Assembly: GCF_000177375.1 (NCBI RefSeq) | Contig: NZ_ADFR01000014.1 | Span: 1 to 64,000, forward strand | Length of the DNA stretch: 64,000 nucleotides | Origin: Bulleidia extructa W1219 | GTDB lineage: Bacteria; Bacillota_I; Bacilli_A; Erysipelotrichales; Erysipelotrichaceae | Direction: 5' to 3' | Shown here: piece by piece, positions 32,708 to 40,903 of the stretch | Position numbering within the stretch: position 1 is the first letter of the stretch | Layout: the number at the start of each line of letters is the position of its first letter | Translations under genes and position numbers: made by a program | Notes under the pieces: generated by a model | What the model was told of the DNA's origin: nothing | Databases searched by the model: none | The model's input: the letters and a program-made list of their open reading frames with translations, nothing else

Positions 32708-32929
32708 ATGAAAGCTAAAGCAAGAAAACCAAAGAAAATCAAAATGAAGACCAAAAAGACTTTCGCTAAGCGTTCGAAACTGACTGGTTCTGGTAAGATT
32801 TCTGTTCAACACAATTACGTTAGTCATTTTGCGGCTAATAAGACTCACAAACAAAAGAAACATCTGGCAAAGGATACTACCGCTTCTGCATCGGATGTCA
32901 AGCGTGTATCGCAATTGTTGCAAGGTTAA
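32708..32929 (+). CDS. rpmI: Ribosomal protein bL35
   Basis: The 73-residue, very basic protein has the bL35 signature KTKKTFAKRSKLTGSGKI and the C-terminal SASDVKRVSQLL. Homologues are commonly about 65 residues; the few extra residues are at the N-terminus (MKAKARKPKKIKM). It lies 12 bases after infC and 15 before rplT, in the standard order. Confidence 0.96.
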   Translation: MKAKARKPKKIKMKTKKTFAKRSKLTGSGKISVQHNYVSHFAANKTHKQKKHLAKDTTASASDVKRVSQLLQG

Positions 32930-32944
32930 TAGGGGGGCTAAACG

Positions 32945-33295
32945 ATGAGAGTAAAAGGATCAACACCTACAAGAAATAGAAGAAAGAAAGTCTTAAAGTT
33001 AGCTAAAGGTTATTTTGGAAGTAAACATGCGATTTATCGGACAGCTCATGAACAAGTGATGCGTTCTTTGCGTTATTCCTATAACCACCGCAAACAGACC
33101 AAACGTGAAATGCGTAAATTATGGATTGCCCGTATTAATGCGGCAGTTCGTCCATTTGGCTTGTCTTATTCCAAATTCATGCATGGGCTAAAAGTTGCTC
33201 ATATTTCGATTAACAGAAAAATGTTGTCGGAAATTGCGATTCATGATGAAGCCGGTTTCGTGAAGTTGGTAGACGCTGCCAAAAAAGCGTTATAA
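32945..33295 (+). CDS. rplT: Ribosomal protein bL20
   Basis: The 116-residue protein begins [20 protein letters not shown] and contains [18 protein letters not shown] and [18 protein letters not shown], all typical for bL20. It is essential for 50S assembly and the expected autogenous repressor of the operon through the leader at 32000-32127. The stop codon lies within a TATAAT that may serve the tRNA gene downstream. Confidence 0.97.
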   Translation: MRVKGSTPTRNRRKKVLKLAKGYFGSKHAIYRTAHEQVMRSLRYSYNHRKQTKREMRKLWIARINAAVRPFGLSYSKFMHGLKVAHISINRKMLSEIAIHDEAGFVKLVDAAKKAL

Positions 33296-33296
33296 T
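33291..33296 (+). promoter_or_regulatory. -10 box for tRNA-Glu overlapping the rplT stop
   Basis: A perfect TATAAT includes the rplT stop codon and lies 26 bases before the tRNA 5' end. The -35 (TTGGTA at 33266-33271) is weak with 19-base spacing. A short hairpin with a T-run (33297-33320) sits between it and the tRNA. Confidence 0.4.
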
Positions 33297-33322
33297 AAAA
33301 GAGGGAATTCCTTCTTTTTTCT

Positions 33323-33396
33323 GGTGAGTTGGTGAAATGGTTTAACACACCGCCCTCTCAAGGCGGGATGTGCGGGTTCGAATCCCGTACTCACTA
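33323..33396 (+). tRNA. tRNA-Glu (anticodon CUC)
   Basis: The 74-base cloverleaf has an acceptor stem GGTGAGT/ACTCACT, anticodon stem CCGCC/GGCGG with loop CTCTCAA (anticodon CTC, reading GAG), and T-arm GCGGGTTCGAATCCCGT. The CCA end is not encoded. The anticodon stem-loop matches the common bacterial tRNA-Glu form. It is followed at once by a terminator, so it is a single-tRNA unit between rplT and the FemABX genes. Confidence 0.92.
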
Positions 33397-33400
33397 CTAT

Positions 33401-33425
33401 AAGCTCCTAAGTAGGAGCTTTTTTT
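33401..33425 (+). terminator. Terminator after tRNA-Glu
   Basis: The perfect 8-base stem AAGCTCCT/AGGAGCTT with loop AAGT is followed by five T residues. It ends the tRNA-Glu transcript just before the FemABX promoter. Confidence 0.9.
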
Positions 33426-33429
33426 CTAT

Positions 33430-33458
33430 ATGACATATAGAGCTAGGGGGACTATAAT
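33430..33458 (+). promoter_or_regulatory. Promoter of the FemABX gene pair
   Basis: ATGACA at 33430-33435 (five of six) and a perfect TATAAT at 33453-33458 are separated by 17 bases. The start codon follows 27 bases later behind AAAGGAGAG. Confidence 0.8.
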
Positions 33459-33485
33459 AGGAAGGAATGATCAAAGGAGAGTTTC

Positions 33486-34718
33486 ATGTCTTATCAATTT
33501 CGTAGTGATATCAGCCCAAAAGAATTTGATGCTTTTGTGCATCAATCTGCTCAGAATAATTTATTCCAAGAAAGCAGCTGGGCGGCGATTAAAAATAACT
33601 GGGTTTCTTTTTTGACCGGCATTTATGACGATCAACGATTGGTTGGTACGGGCTTGGTTTTGATGCGCCGTTTATTTGGTCCTTATCAATTGTTTTATTT
33701 GCCTAGAGGTCCGATTCTAGACGTTCAGAATGAAGCCCAAGTCACCTTTTATTTTCAAGAGTTGAAGAAATTCGCCAAATCGAAAAAGGCGATTGCCATT
33801 CGCTTTGATCCCTATTTAATTTCCAGATCGTATCCTTATGAACAAAGAAAACAGAAACCGGAAAGACAATTGGAAGACTATATAGCTTTATTAAAGAAAC
33901 TGGGCATTCAACATAAGGGGTATACCGTCCTTATGGAAGAAAGCACACAACCTCGCTTTAATGCTTGTAAGCACGTTGAAGAAGATTTCTTTTCAAAGTT
34001 ACCCAACCAAACAAGACGGTACGTTCGTTTTACGAAAGAGAAAGGCATTCGGGTTTTAGAAGGTTCCCAATATATTGATGAATTAGCGAAAAGTATGCAC
34101 TATACTGAACTTAGGAAAAAAATTGCCTTGCGCAGTGAAGATTACTTTAAACATATGTTGGAAGTGTATAAGGATCGATCTATTTCTATGATTGCGGTCT
34201 TGAACTTTCCGAAACAAATTGCTCATTTAAAGCAAGAAATTTCAGAGATGGAAACTAAATTAGAGCAAGAAAACTTACCTCGAAGACAATTGGAAAAAGT
34301 CAATCAAACATTAACGAAAGATCGAAAAGAACTGGTCATTTGTGAATCGCTTTATCAAAAAGAAGGAAAAGATGAAGTGGTGACTTGTGGCTTATTAGGA
34401 GCCTATAACAATGGAGTGATGGAATTGTTTTATATGGGGAATCATCCGGACTATTTACATTTCTATTCTTCTTTTAGATTGTATTATGAAGCCATTCAAC
34501 GTTGTGCAGAGTTGAAAATTCCATACTGTTCTTTTGGTGGAATTGAAGGTACTTTAGAGGATGGATTAACCATGTTTAAATCTAAATGGAATATGGAAGT
34601 GGAAGAGCTGTTAGGAGAATTTAATATGGTTTTGAATCCAGTTCTATATATTGGTTTTGATCGCTTATATCCAAAATTAAGAGCTTTAGTGGCTAAGAGA
34701 AGAGGAAAAAATAAATGA
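33486..34718 (+). CDS. FemABX-family peptidoglycan branch aminoacyltransferase 1
   Basis: The 410-residue enzyme should add amino acids from aminoacyl-tRNA to the peptidoglycan stem peptide to form the interpeptide bridge. Family segments include LFQESSWAAIKNNW, YQLFYLPRGPILD, a two-helix coiled-coil arm near 240-285 (HLKQEISEMETKLEQE), and EGTLEDGLTMFKSKW near the C-terminus. It overlaps the second FemABX gene by four bases (ATGA), so bridge residues may be added stepwise by the two proteins. Amino acid specificity cannot be read from the sequence. Confidence 0.92.
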   Translation: MSYQFRSDISPKEFDAFVHQSAQNNLFQESSWAAIKNNWVSFLTGIYDDQRLVGTGLVLMRRLFGPYQLFYLPRGPILDVQNEAQVTFYFQELKKFAKSKKAIAIRFDPYLISRSYPYEQRKQKPERQLEDYIALLKKLGIQHKGYTVLMEESTQPRFNACKHVEEDFFSKLPNQTRRYVRFTKEKGIRVLEGSQYIDELAKSMHYTELRKKIALRSEDYFKHMLEVYKDRSISMIAVLNFPKQIAHLKQEISEMETKLEQENLPRRQLEKVNQTLTKDRKELVICESLYQKEGKDEVVTCGLLGAYNNGVMELFYMGNHPDYLHFYSSFRLYYEAIQRCAELKIPYCSFGGIEGTLEDGLTMFKSKWNMEVEELLGEFNMVLNPVLYIGFDRLYPKLRALVAKRRGKNK

Positions 34719-35983
34719 GGTTTATTGAAGGGGTAAAGGCGGAGCGATTTGACACATTTGCAGTAAACGACCCATTGAATCACTATTCAAAAACAAGCCC
34801 GTTTATTCAATTGGCTAAGTTGAACGGATATCAATCAGGGGATTTATTAGGAGTGGAAGATGAACAAGGTCACTTGATGGCGACGGCTGTCATGGTGCAT
34901 AAAAAATATCGCTTAATTAATCTGCAATATTCTTATTGTCAATACGGGTTTAATGGGGATTTTGAGAATCGTAAACTGATGCACTTTTTGATCCACCATT
35001 TAAAGAATTTTGCTCAAAAAAAAGGATCCTGTTTTTTAAGGATGGATCCAAATATCACTCGTTTAGAACATGAAAAAGACGGTAAGATCAAAGAGGGCGG
35101 TTTTAATCACGAATGGTTTACGGAATTTTTAAAGGAACAGGGATTTAGGCATCTTGGCTATAACTATGGCTATAGCGGAAACTGGATGTCAAGATTCACT
35201 TATGTGAAGAATTTGGATCTGGATTGGAACGGTTGTTTGAAATCCATTAAACGCCAAGCAAATTATTCAACGAAGAACGAAGAACGTTTTGTAAAAGTAC
35301 GCCAAGGATCAAAAGAAGATTTATGGATTCTGGTTAGGGCAGAAAAAGAGTTGGCTAAAAAACTTGGTTTTATTCCAAAGTCGGAAGAATACTTTGCGAA
35401 ATTTTGGGATATTTATGAACCTTATGCTCATTTCTATGTTGTGAAAACCAATTACCATCAAGCCAAATTATCGCTACAAACTCAGCTGGAACAAGCTAAG
35501 AATCACTTGTTGGAAATCAAAGATGCCCATAAATTAGAGGTTGAAACCAAACATATAGAAGCTTTGGAAAAAGAAATTCAAGAAATCGAACAAGGCGGAT
35601 ATGATCAAGATGAAGAGGCCTATTTGGGAGCTAAATTTATTCTGCGACAAGGGACAAAAGTCTGGAATGTGAATATGTATACCAATAAGACGTTAATGAA
35701 TTTCAGGTCGGCCTTTGCACTTCATATGCGAGCCATGAAAGATGTGTATGATCAAGGAGCCAAGAGCTACGATTTTGAAGGGGTGGTTGGTACGAATGAT
35801 CCTAAAGATCCATTGTATGGCCAACAAAACTTTAAAAAGAGTTTTGGTGGTGATTTTTTGGAATTTATCGGTGAGTTTGATTGTGTCTTTAATGAGAAGA
35901 AGTATGGTTTCTGGAAAAAATATGATCATTTATGGCGAGGGCTACGGCGTCGTTATGCTAGATGGTTCATTCGTTTGAAATAG
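34715..35983 (+). CDS. FemABX-family peptidoglycan branch aminoacyltransferase 2
   Basis: The 422-residue paralogue of the upstream gene has the segment SPFIQLAKLNGYQSGDLLGVED, the coiled-coil arm near 250-295 (ETKHIEALEKEIQEIEQGG), and YDFEGVVGTNDPKDPLYGQQ at the C-terminal domain. It starts within the preceding stop. Two non-identical ligases suggest a bridge with at least two additions, as with FemA/FemB or MurM/MurN. It ends at a GGAAG/CTTCC terminator. Confidence 0.92.
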   Translation: MRFIEGVKAERFDTFAVNDPLNHYSKTSPFIQLAKLNGYQSGDLLGVEDEQGHLMATAVMVHKKYRLINLQYSYCQYGFNGDFENRKLMHFLIHHLKNFAQKKGSCFLRMDPNITRLEHEKDGKIKEGGFNHEWFTEFLKEQGFRHLGYNYGYSGNWMSRFTYVKNLDLDWNGCLKSIKRQANYSTKNEERFVKVRQGSKEDLWILVRAEKELAKKLGFIPKSEEYFAKFWDIYEPYAHFYVVKTNYHQAKLSLQTQLEQAKNHLLEIKDAHKLEVETKHIEALEKEIQEIEQGGYDQDEEAYLGAKFILRQGTKVWNVNMYTNKTLMNFRSAFALHMRAMKDVYDQGAKSYDFEGVVGTNDPKDPLYGQQNFKKSFGGDFLEFIGEFDCVFNEKKYGFWKKYDHLWRGLRRRYARWFIRLK

Positions 35984-36003
35984 GAAGAATTTCTTCCTTT
36001 TTT
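35983..36003 (+). terminator. Terminator of the FemABX pair
   Basis: A short stem GGAAG/CTTCC (with additional AA/TT closure) starts in the stop codon and is followed by six T residues. Confidence 0.65.
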
Positions 36004-36084
36004 AGTTAGGATTATACAATATATTTTCCCTTTTTGGATAGAGGGAATCAGTGAATTTCGATATATTGATAATAGGAGGAAAAG

Positions 36085-38322
36085 ATGAAAAAGAAATTTC
36101 TTAAATTAGGATCTTTTGTGATAGCTGGCTTATTAGCCCTCCCTTCTATTTTACCAATACATGCTTGTACAGGTGTCATTGTCGGGGGAGATTTGACAAA
36201 AGACGGTACGACCATTTTTGGCCGCACAGAAGACTTAGAGGTGAATCATAATAAAGCCTATAAGGTGCATAAAGCCGGAAAGTATAAGGCCGGAAGCACT
36301 AAAGTTGATTGTGGAACAGATTGTGAAGCTGGTTATAAGCATACATTCTCACATGATTCATATCAGTATACATCTGTCAGTGATACGACCCCTGAATATG
36401 GTGAATTTGACGAAGCGGGTTATAACGAAAAGGGTGTTATTGCGGATATGACAGTATCTGCCAAAGCTAATTCAAAAGCTCAAGGTGTGGACCCTTACGT
36501 AGATAACGGTATTACAGAGGCTTTGATTACGACTGTTATTTTAAGTGAATCGGATAGTGCTGTTGATGGGGTACGCCGTATTGCGGATATCTTTGCGACA
36601 AAGGGTTCGGGAGAAGGTAATGCGTTTGTTATTGCGGATAAGAAAGAACTTTGGTATGTAGAAGTTTATACGGGACATCAATTCTTAGCTATGAAATATC
36701 CACGTAATAAATATTCGGTATTCCCTAATACATTCTGGATTAATGAAGTGAAACTTGAAAAGGGAACGGAAACAGCGAATTATATCACGGATAAGACAGG
36801 CAACTATATTTATTCCAAGGGATTGTTTGATGTAGCTCAAAAGGCCGGTACGTTTGTTGGAAATAAGGAAAAGAATATCATTGATGCCGCTAAATCTTAT
36901 GGATCTAGTCAGTACGATGCTGGAAATCGTTCTCGTGTTTATTCCGGTATTAAGGCATTAAATCCAAAATCAACGGTAAAAGAAAATGATAAAGTTTATA
37001 ATTTCTTACAAGATGCTGATAAGAACTCTATTTCTTTGAAGGATGTTTTCGCGTTTACCAGAAATCGTTTGGAAAATATTGGGAAAAAGGCGGATGATCA
37101 AAAAGGTAACACCTATCCGATTGGTAACCGAAATACCATGGAAAGTCATATTTTCCAAATAGACCATAACAAGAACGATAAGCTTCATTCGGTGATGTGG
37201 TTGGCGCTAGGTAGCCCTCGTTTTTCTCCATATATTCCTTATTACCAAAATCAAACAAAAGGAATTGAGGAAGCCAGTGCTGAAAAGAACGAATTTCATC
37301 AAAAATCGGTTTATTGGTTGGCAACCGATATGATGCATATGGCAGAAACCGATTTAGATCATTTCTCCAAGCTGGTTAAAGACGATATTGAAAAACTAGA
37401 GGATATATTAGTAAAGAAAACAAAATTGGATCCTAAGGATGCCAAGACAGCGACTGATACGAATGCAGAAGATGCTAAAAAAGGATATGAGCTTCTTCAA
37501 AAGATGCACGATAAGATGAAAGCTGAATATATCGACTACTTAAACAAACACGATACGGTAAATACTACTTATAATAGACGTAATGGAATAACGGTTCAAA
37601 TCAAGGTTCCGGCCGGTACGGCGGATGCTCGTTTACAAACTCGTATTAGCCGTAAGGGTGATGAGATTGTAATTTCAGATGTTTATGGAAATCCGGTACA
37701 AAATTTAAAGAAACCGATAGAAATTAAAGTGACTTCCAAGCAATTTAAAGACGGTCAAGAGTACGATATCAGTGATGGCAAGACGACTCAAGTTGTGAAA
37801 GTGATTAAGAATACACTCACTTATACCACTAAGAGTACCAAGACCACGATTAAGGTTCACCAAAAAGAAGAACCAAAACCAAGTGAACCTGTGTATAAAG
37901 CTCAAATTAAGAAGATTGATTCGAAATTGGAAAATCGTAAACCTGAAGAATATGAAGCTTACGACATCAGTTTTGTGGATCAAAATGGTAAGGTGGCGAA
38001 AGACGGTAAGATGAGAGAAGTCCGTTTGAGTCTTGAAAAATTTGATGCGAAAGATGTGTATATTCTTCATCGTAAAAAGGATAACAGTTTAGAGGAAGTG
38101 AAGACCATCAAGTCAGCGAATGGAAAAGAACTTGTGTTTGAACACAATGATTTCTCACCATACTATTTTGTCAAGAAGAGTACGGTGGCTAATTCTAAGA
38201 AAGGTGGTTCTTCCGCTAAGACAAACGATTCAAGCAAGGTATTTGAGTTTGGTCTCGTTGGTTTATCGGCCATGGCTTTATTGGCTTATGCCTTAAAGAA
38301 ACGTTATAGTACTTCTCATTGA
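36085..38322 (+). CDS. Secreted C69-family dipeptidase with C-terminal membrane anchor
   Basis: The 745-residue protein has a signal peptide (LGSFVIAGLLALPSILPIHA) whose cleavage would expose Cys28 as the Ntn-hydrolase nucleophile in ACTGVIVGGD, followed by FGRTEDLEVNHNKAY, typical of C69/PepD peptidases. The catalytic domain runs to about residue 500 (SPYIPYYQNQTKGIEEA is present). It is followed by beta-type domains and a C-terminal hydrophobic helix with a basic end (LVGLSAMALLAYALKKR). Before it, SSAKTND looks like a degenerate sortase-type signal. A surface-attached dipeptidase for peptide or wall-fragment use is likely. The AGGAGG site is strong. Confidence 0.88.
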   Translation: MKKKFLKLGSFVIAGLLALPSILPIHACTGVIVGGDLTKDGTTIFGRTEDLEVNHNKAYKVHKAGKYKAGSTKVDCGTDCEAGYKHTFSHDSYQYTSVSDTTPEYGEFDEAGYNEKGVIADMTVSAKANSKAQGVDPYVDNGITEALITTVILSESDSAVDGVRRIADIFATKGSGEGNAFVIADKKELWYVEVYTGHQFLAMKYPRNKYSVFPNTFWINEVKLEKGTETANYITDKTGNYIYSKGLFDVAQKAGTFVGNKEKNIIDAAKSYGSSQYDAGNRSRVYSGIKALNPKSTVKENDKVYNFLQDADKNSISLKDVFAFTRNRLENIGKKADDQKGNTYPIGNRNTMESHIFQIDHNKNDKLHSVMWLALGSPRFSPYIPYYQNQTKGIEEASAEKNEFHQKSVYWLATDMMHMAETDLDHFSKLVKDDIEKLEDILVKKTKLDPKDAKTATDTNAEDAKKGYELLQKMHDKMKAEYIDYLNKHDTVNTTYNRRNGITVQIKVPAGTADARLQTRISRKGDEIVISDVYGNPVQNLKKPIEIKVTSKQFKDGQEYDISDGKTTQVVKVIKNTLTYTTKSTKTTIKVHQKEEPKPSEPVYKAQIKKIDSKLENRKPEEYEAYDISFVDQNGKVAKDGKMREVRLSLEKFDAKDVYILHRKKDNSLEEVKTIKSANGKELVFEHNDFSPYYFVKKSTVANSKKGGSSAKTNDSSKVFEFGLVGLSAMALLAYALKKRYSTSH

Positions 38323-38333
38323 GAGTAAGTAAG

Positions 38334-38362
38334 CCTCAATCTTGGGATTGAGGTTTTCTTTT
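38334..38362 (+). terminator. Terminator of the C69 dipeptidase gene
   Basis: A perfect 8-base stem CCTCAATC/GATTGAGG with loop TTGG is followed by TTTTCTTTT. Confidence 0.92.
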
Positions 38363-38450
38363 GGTTAAAAAAGAGGTGCTAAAATCAAAATATAAAGATA
38401 AAAAATAGTTTTCATGTATAGATGATATTTATGAAAAAGGGGGCTATTGT

Positions 38451-38528
38451 ATGAACGTTTACTTTTCCGGATGGCAGAATGTAAAAATAATGAAAAGAGT
38501 GTTTCAAGTGTTTCTGTTAAAATTGTGA
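38451..38528 (+). other. Possible 25-residue small open frame
   Basis: The intergenic stretch 38363-38535 between the dipeptidase terminator and the gltX terminator contains a 25-codon frame beginning MNVYFSGWQNVKIMKRVFQV, 7 bases after GGGGG. It is amphipathic and basic. No promoter is convincing and no homologue is recognised, so this may be chance. Nothing else is seen in this stretch. Confidence 0.2.
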
Positions 38529-38535
38529 ATAGGGA

Positions 38536-38565
38536 TAAGAAAAGCAGTGACGTTGAATCACTGCT
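38536..38565 (-). terminator. Terminator of gltX
   Basis: On the minus strand a perfect 8-base stem AGCAGTGA/TCACTGCT with a 7-base loop is followed by TTTCTTAT. It lies 24 bases after the gltX stop. Confidence 0.85.
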
Positions 38566-38589
38566 TTCATGGTGTCGATCAAATCGGTT

Positions 38590-40041
38590 TTATGCTTCTA
38601 ATTGAGTAATGGATAATCGCAACCTTCGAAGAGTTTCTTCTTTGCCCAAAATATCTGCAAGTTCGATAGCCCCTCCTGGAGTAAATTGTTTTCCCGAGAT
38701 AGCTAACCGTAATGGGAAAAGAACTTGACCATTTTTCAGTTCCAGTTTAGCCGGTAATTCCATGAGCTTATCATGAATCACTTGCTCATTCCACTCTTCT
38801 TGTTCTTCTAACATCCGTAAAGCGGCTTTTAAAGAAATAAGAGCGATTTCAGGGTTGGTTTTCATTTTTTTGTTGTTATATAGGTCATTGTCATAAGCAG
38901 GGAAGTGATCAAAGAAATCAACCATTTCAGGAATTTGAAGTAGCGTCTCAGCCCGATTTTGTAAAATTTTTGCGATTTTAGTGATATCAAAATTTCCTTT
39001 GACACTTTGAACGATATATGGTTTTACAAGTTCTGTATATTGATCAAGGCTCATGGCTCTCAACCATTGAGCATTGACCCAAGTCAACTTATTCATATCA
39101 AAGATGGCTCCGGAGGTACCGATGTGTTGAACATTAAAGGCTTGAACCAATTCTTCCAGAGTATAAATCTCTTGATCAGTTTCAGGAGCCCAACCTAATA
39201 AAGCAATGTAGTTTAATATAGCTTCCGGTAAATAACCTTTTTGTATCAAGTCTTGGAATGAAGCATCTCCATTTCGTTTGGATAATTTGGTTTTTTCATC
39301 CTTCATGACCGGAGGACAATGCACATAAGTAGGGATAGCCCAATCAAATGCTTGGTAAATGAGGTTATATTTAGGAGTAGAGCTTAGGTATTCCATGCCA
39401 CGGACAACATGAGTGATATTCATGGTGTGATCATCAATAATGTTGGCGAAGTTATAGGTTGGAAATCCATCAGACTTTAATAAAATGGATTCGTCCAGTG
39501 TATCGTTATCGACCGTGATATGACCGAAGACTTCATCATCAAAAGAGGTGGTACCACTTGTTGGAACGGTTTGACGAATGACATAAGATTCCCCGTTTTC
39601 AATTCTTTTTTCACATTCTTCTATACTTAATAATTTACAGGGATCGTCATATTTAAAGTTTTCTTTACGAGCGGTTTGTAATTCACGTTGAACATGGATC
39701 ATTTCCTCATCACAGAAACAATAATGGGCTCCTCCACGTTGAATTAATTCTTTGGCGTATTTTTGATAGATACCCGAACGCATCCTCTCTGATTGAACAT
39801 ATGGACCATAATTTCCCTCTTTATCCGGTCCTTCATCGTATGTTAAATGACATTGTTTGAGAGTTTGATAAATAATATCCGTCGCTCCTTCGACAAAGCG
39901 TCCTTGATCGGTATCTTCAATGCGGAGAATGAAAACTCCTTCAGGGTCTTTTTTAGCAATTAAGTAAGTGTATAGCGCTGTTCTTAAGTTACCGATATGC
40001 ATATAGCCGGTCGGACTAGGCGCAAATCTTGTTCTTCTCAT
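38590..40041 (-). CDS. gltX: Glutamate--tRNA ligase
   Basis: The 483-residue class I synthetase has the HIGH-type motif APSPTGYMHIGNLRTAL and the KMSKS-type motif KLSKRNG, with the usual Glu-specific DTDQGRFVEGA segment. The ATG is preceded by AAGGAG. No glnS is seen in this window; in Bacillota GluRS usually also charges tRNA-Gln, which GatCAB then amidates. The tRNA-Gln gene is placed divergently just upstream, and tRNA-Glu is about 5 kb away. Confidence 0.96.
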   Translation of the reverse strand: MRRTRFAPSPTGYMHIGNLRTALYTYLIAKKDPEGVFILRIEDTDQGRFVEGATDIIYQTLKQCHLTYDEGPDKEGNYGPYVQSERMRSGIYQKYAKELIQRGGAHYCFCDEEMIHVQRELQTARKENFKYDDPCKLLSIEECEKRIENGESYVIRQTVPTSGTTSFDDEVFGHITVDNDTLDESILLKSDGFPTYNFANIIDDHTMNITHVVRGMEYLSSTPKYNLIYQAFDWAIPTYVHCPPVMKDEKTKLSKRNGDASFQDLIQKGYLPEAILNYIALLGWAPETDQEIYTLEELVQAFNVQHIGTSGAIFDMNKLTWVNAQWLRAMSLDQYTELVKPYIVQSVKGNFDITKIAKILQNRAETLLQIPEMVDFFDHFPAYDNDLYNNKKMKTNPEIALISLKAALRMLEEQEEWNEQVIHDKLMELPAKLELKNGQVLFPLRLAISGKQFTPGGAIELADILGKEETLRRLRLSITQLEA

Positions 40042-40085
40042 GTGTTTCTCCTTGTTTCTATATCTTTATTATTATAGCCTTATAG

Positions 40086-40113
40086 TTGTATTTTTCTAGA
40101 AAAACTTTATAAT
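40086..40113 (+). promoter_or_regulatory. Promoter of tRNA-Gln
   Basis: TTGTAT at 40086-40091 and a perfect TATAAT at 40108-40113 are separated by 16 bases. They lie 12 bases before the tRNA. The region 40042-40085 must also hold the divergent gltX promoter; a minus-strand TATAAT is visible there but its -35 is unclear. Confidence 0.65.
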
Positions 40114-40125
40114 TTAAAAGGTTAT

Positions 40126-40197
40126 TGGGGTATAGCCAAGCGGTAAGGCAACTGGCTCTGAACCAGTCATGCGTGAGTTCGAATCTCTCTACCCCAG
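40126..40197 (+). tRNA. tRNA-Gln (anticodon CUG)
   Basis: The 72-base cloverleaf has acceptor stem TGGGGTA/TACCCCA, discriminator G, anticodon stem ACTGG/CCAGT with loop CTCTGAA (anticodon CTG, codon CAG) and T-arm GAGTTCGAATCTC. The weak T1-A72 pair is typical of bacterial tRNA-Gln. CCA is not encoded. A terminator follows directly. Confidence 0.93.
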
Positions 40198-40199
40198 CT

Positions 40200-40221
40200 G
40201 CGCGATAGCGCTTTTTATTTT
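40200..40221 (+). terminator. Terminator after tRNA-Gln
   Basis: A GC-only stem GCGC/GCGC with GATA loop is followed by TTTTTATTTT, three bases after the tRNA 3' end. Confidence 0.8.
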
Positions 40222-40297
40222 ATCTGAAAGAGAATAAGTGAAATCGTTTGAATCACTTGTTAGTTTATATGTGTTTTCTTAACGCTTGAATTTATGG

Positions 40298-40303
40298 TAG
40301 GAT
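40298..40303 (+). promoter_or_regulatory. Extended -10 promoter of rdgB, probably leaderless
   Basis: TGGTAGGAT gives an extended -10 (40298-40303). The ATG is 6 bases downstream without a ribosome binding site, the same spacing as at truB. Confidence 0.5.
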
Positions 40304-40309
40304 TTCTGT

Positions 40310-40903
40310 ATGAAAAATGAAATTATTATTGCCACAAAGAATCAAAATAAAGTGTATGAATTTAAACAAATGTTAGAACCTATGGGCTATCAAGTGAAAA
40401 GTTTACTAGATTATCAAGACTTTCCTAATATAGAAGAAGATGGATTTACATTTGAAGATAATGCCCGTATTAAGGCAGAAACGACTTCTAAGTTATTGGG
40501 ATGTATGGTTATCAGTGATGATTCCGGATTGGAAATTGATGCCTTTGATGGACAACCGGGAGTTCATTCGGCTAGATGGTTAGGTGAGCTAACTCCTTAC
40601 AGTTATAAAAATCAAGTCATCTTAGATCGAATGAGAGATGAACCAAATCGTTTAGCTCGCTATGTTTGTGTGTTGGCATTAGCCAGACCAAATAAAGAAA
40701 CCATTTTCTTTCGTGGAGAGTGTGAAGTGGAAGTGGCTTTGGAAGCCAAAGGCAAACATGGTTTTGGCTATGATCCGATTATGTTGGATAAGAACAGCGG
40801 GAAAACATTAGCGGAAATGAGTGACACGGAAAAAGCAGCGATATCTCATCGAGGAATAGCGGTTCGCCAGTTGAAAGAATGGTTTACATATGAAATGGAT
40901 TAA
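40310..40903 (+). CDS. rdgB: XTP/dITP diphosphatase (RdgB/HAM1)
   Basis: The 197-residue enzyme removes non-canonical purine triphosphates such as dITP and XTP. Motifs are IIIATKNQNKVYEF at the N-terminus, VISDDSGLEIDAFDGQPG (metal-binding and catalytic Asp), and HGFGYDPIM near residue 150. The end ISHRGIAVRQL is typical. No Shine-Dalgarno sequence precedes the ATG; a -10 box 6 bases upstream suggests leaderless mRNA. It overlaps the next gene by 14 bases. Confidence 0.95.
   Translation: MKNEIIIATKNQNKVYEFKQMLEPMGYQVKSLLDYQDFPNIEEDGFTFEDNARIKAETTSKLLGCMVISDDSGLEIDAFDGQPGVHSARWLGELTPYSYKNQVILDRMRDEPNRLARYVCVLALARPNKETIFFRGECEVEVALEAKGKHGFGYDPIMLDKNSGKTLAEMSDTEKAAISHRGIAVRQLKEWFTYEMD

Noticed and set aside
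33323-35983. Functional link between tRNA-Glu and the FemABX ligases
   Set aside because: Characterised FemABX enzymes use Gly-, Ala- or Ser-tRNA and the tRNA has its own terminator, so the neighbourhood is probably coincidental.
37705-38070. Minus-strand frame of 121 codons inside the C69 dipeptidase
   Set aside because: Phe/Leu-rich reverse image of a Lys/Glu-rich region, without ribosome binding site.
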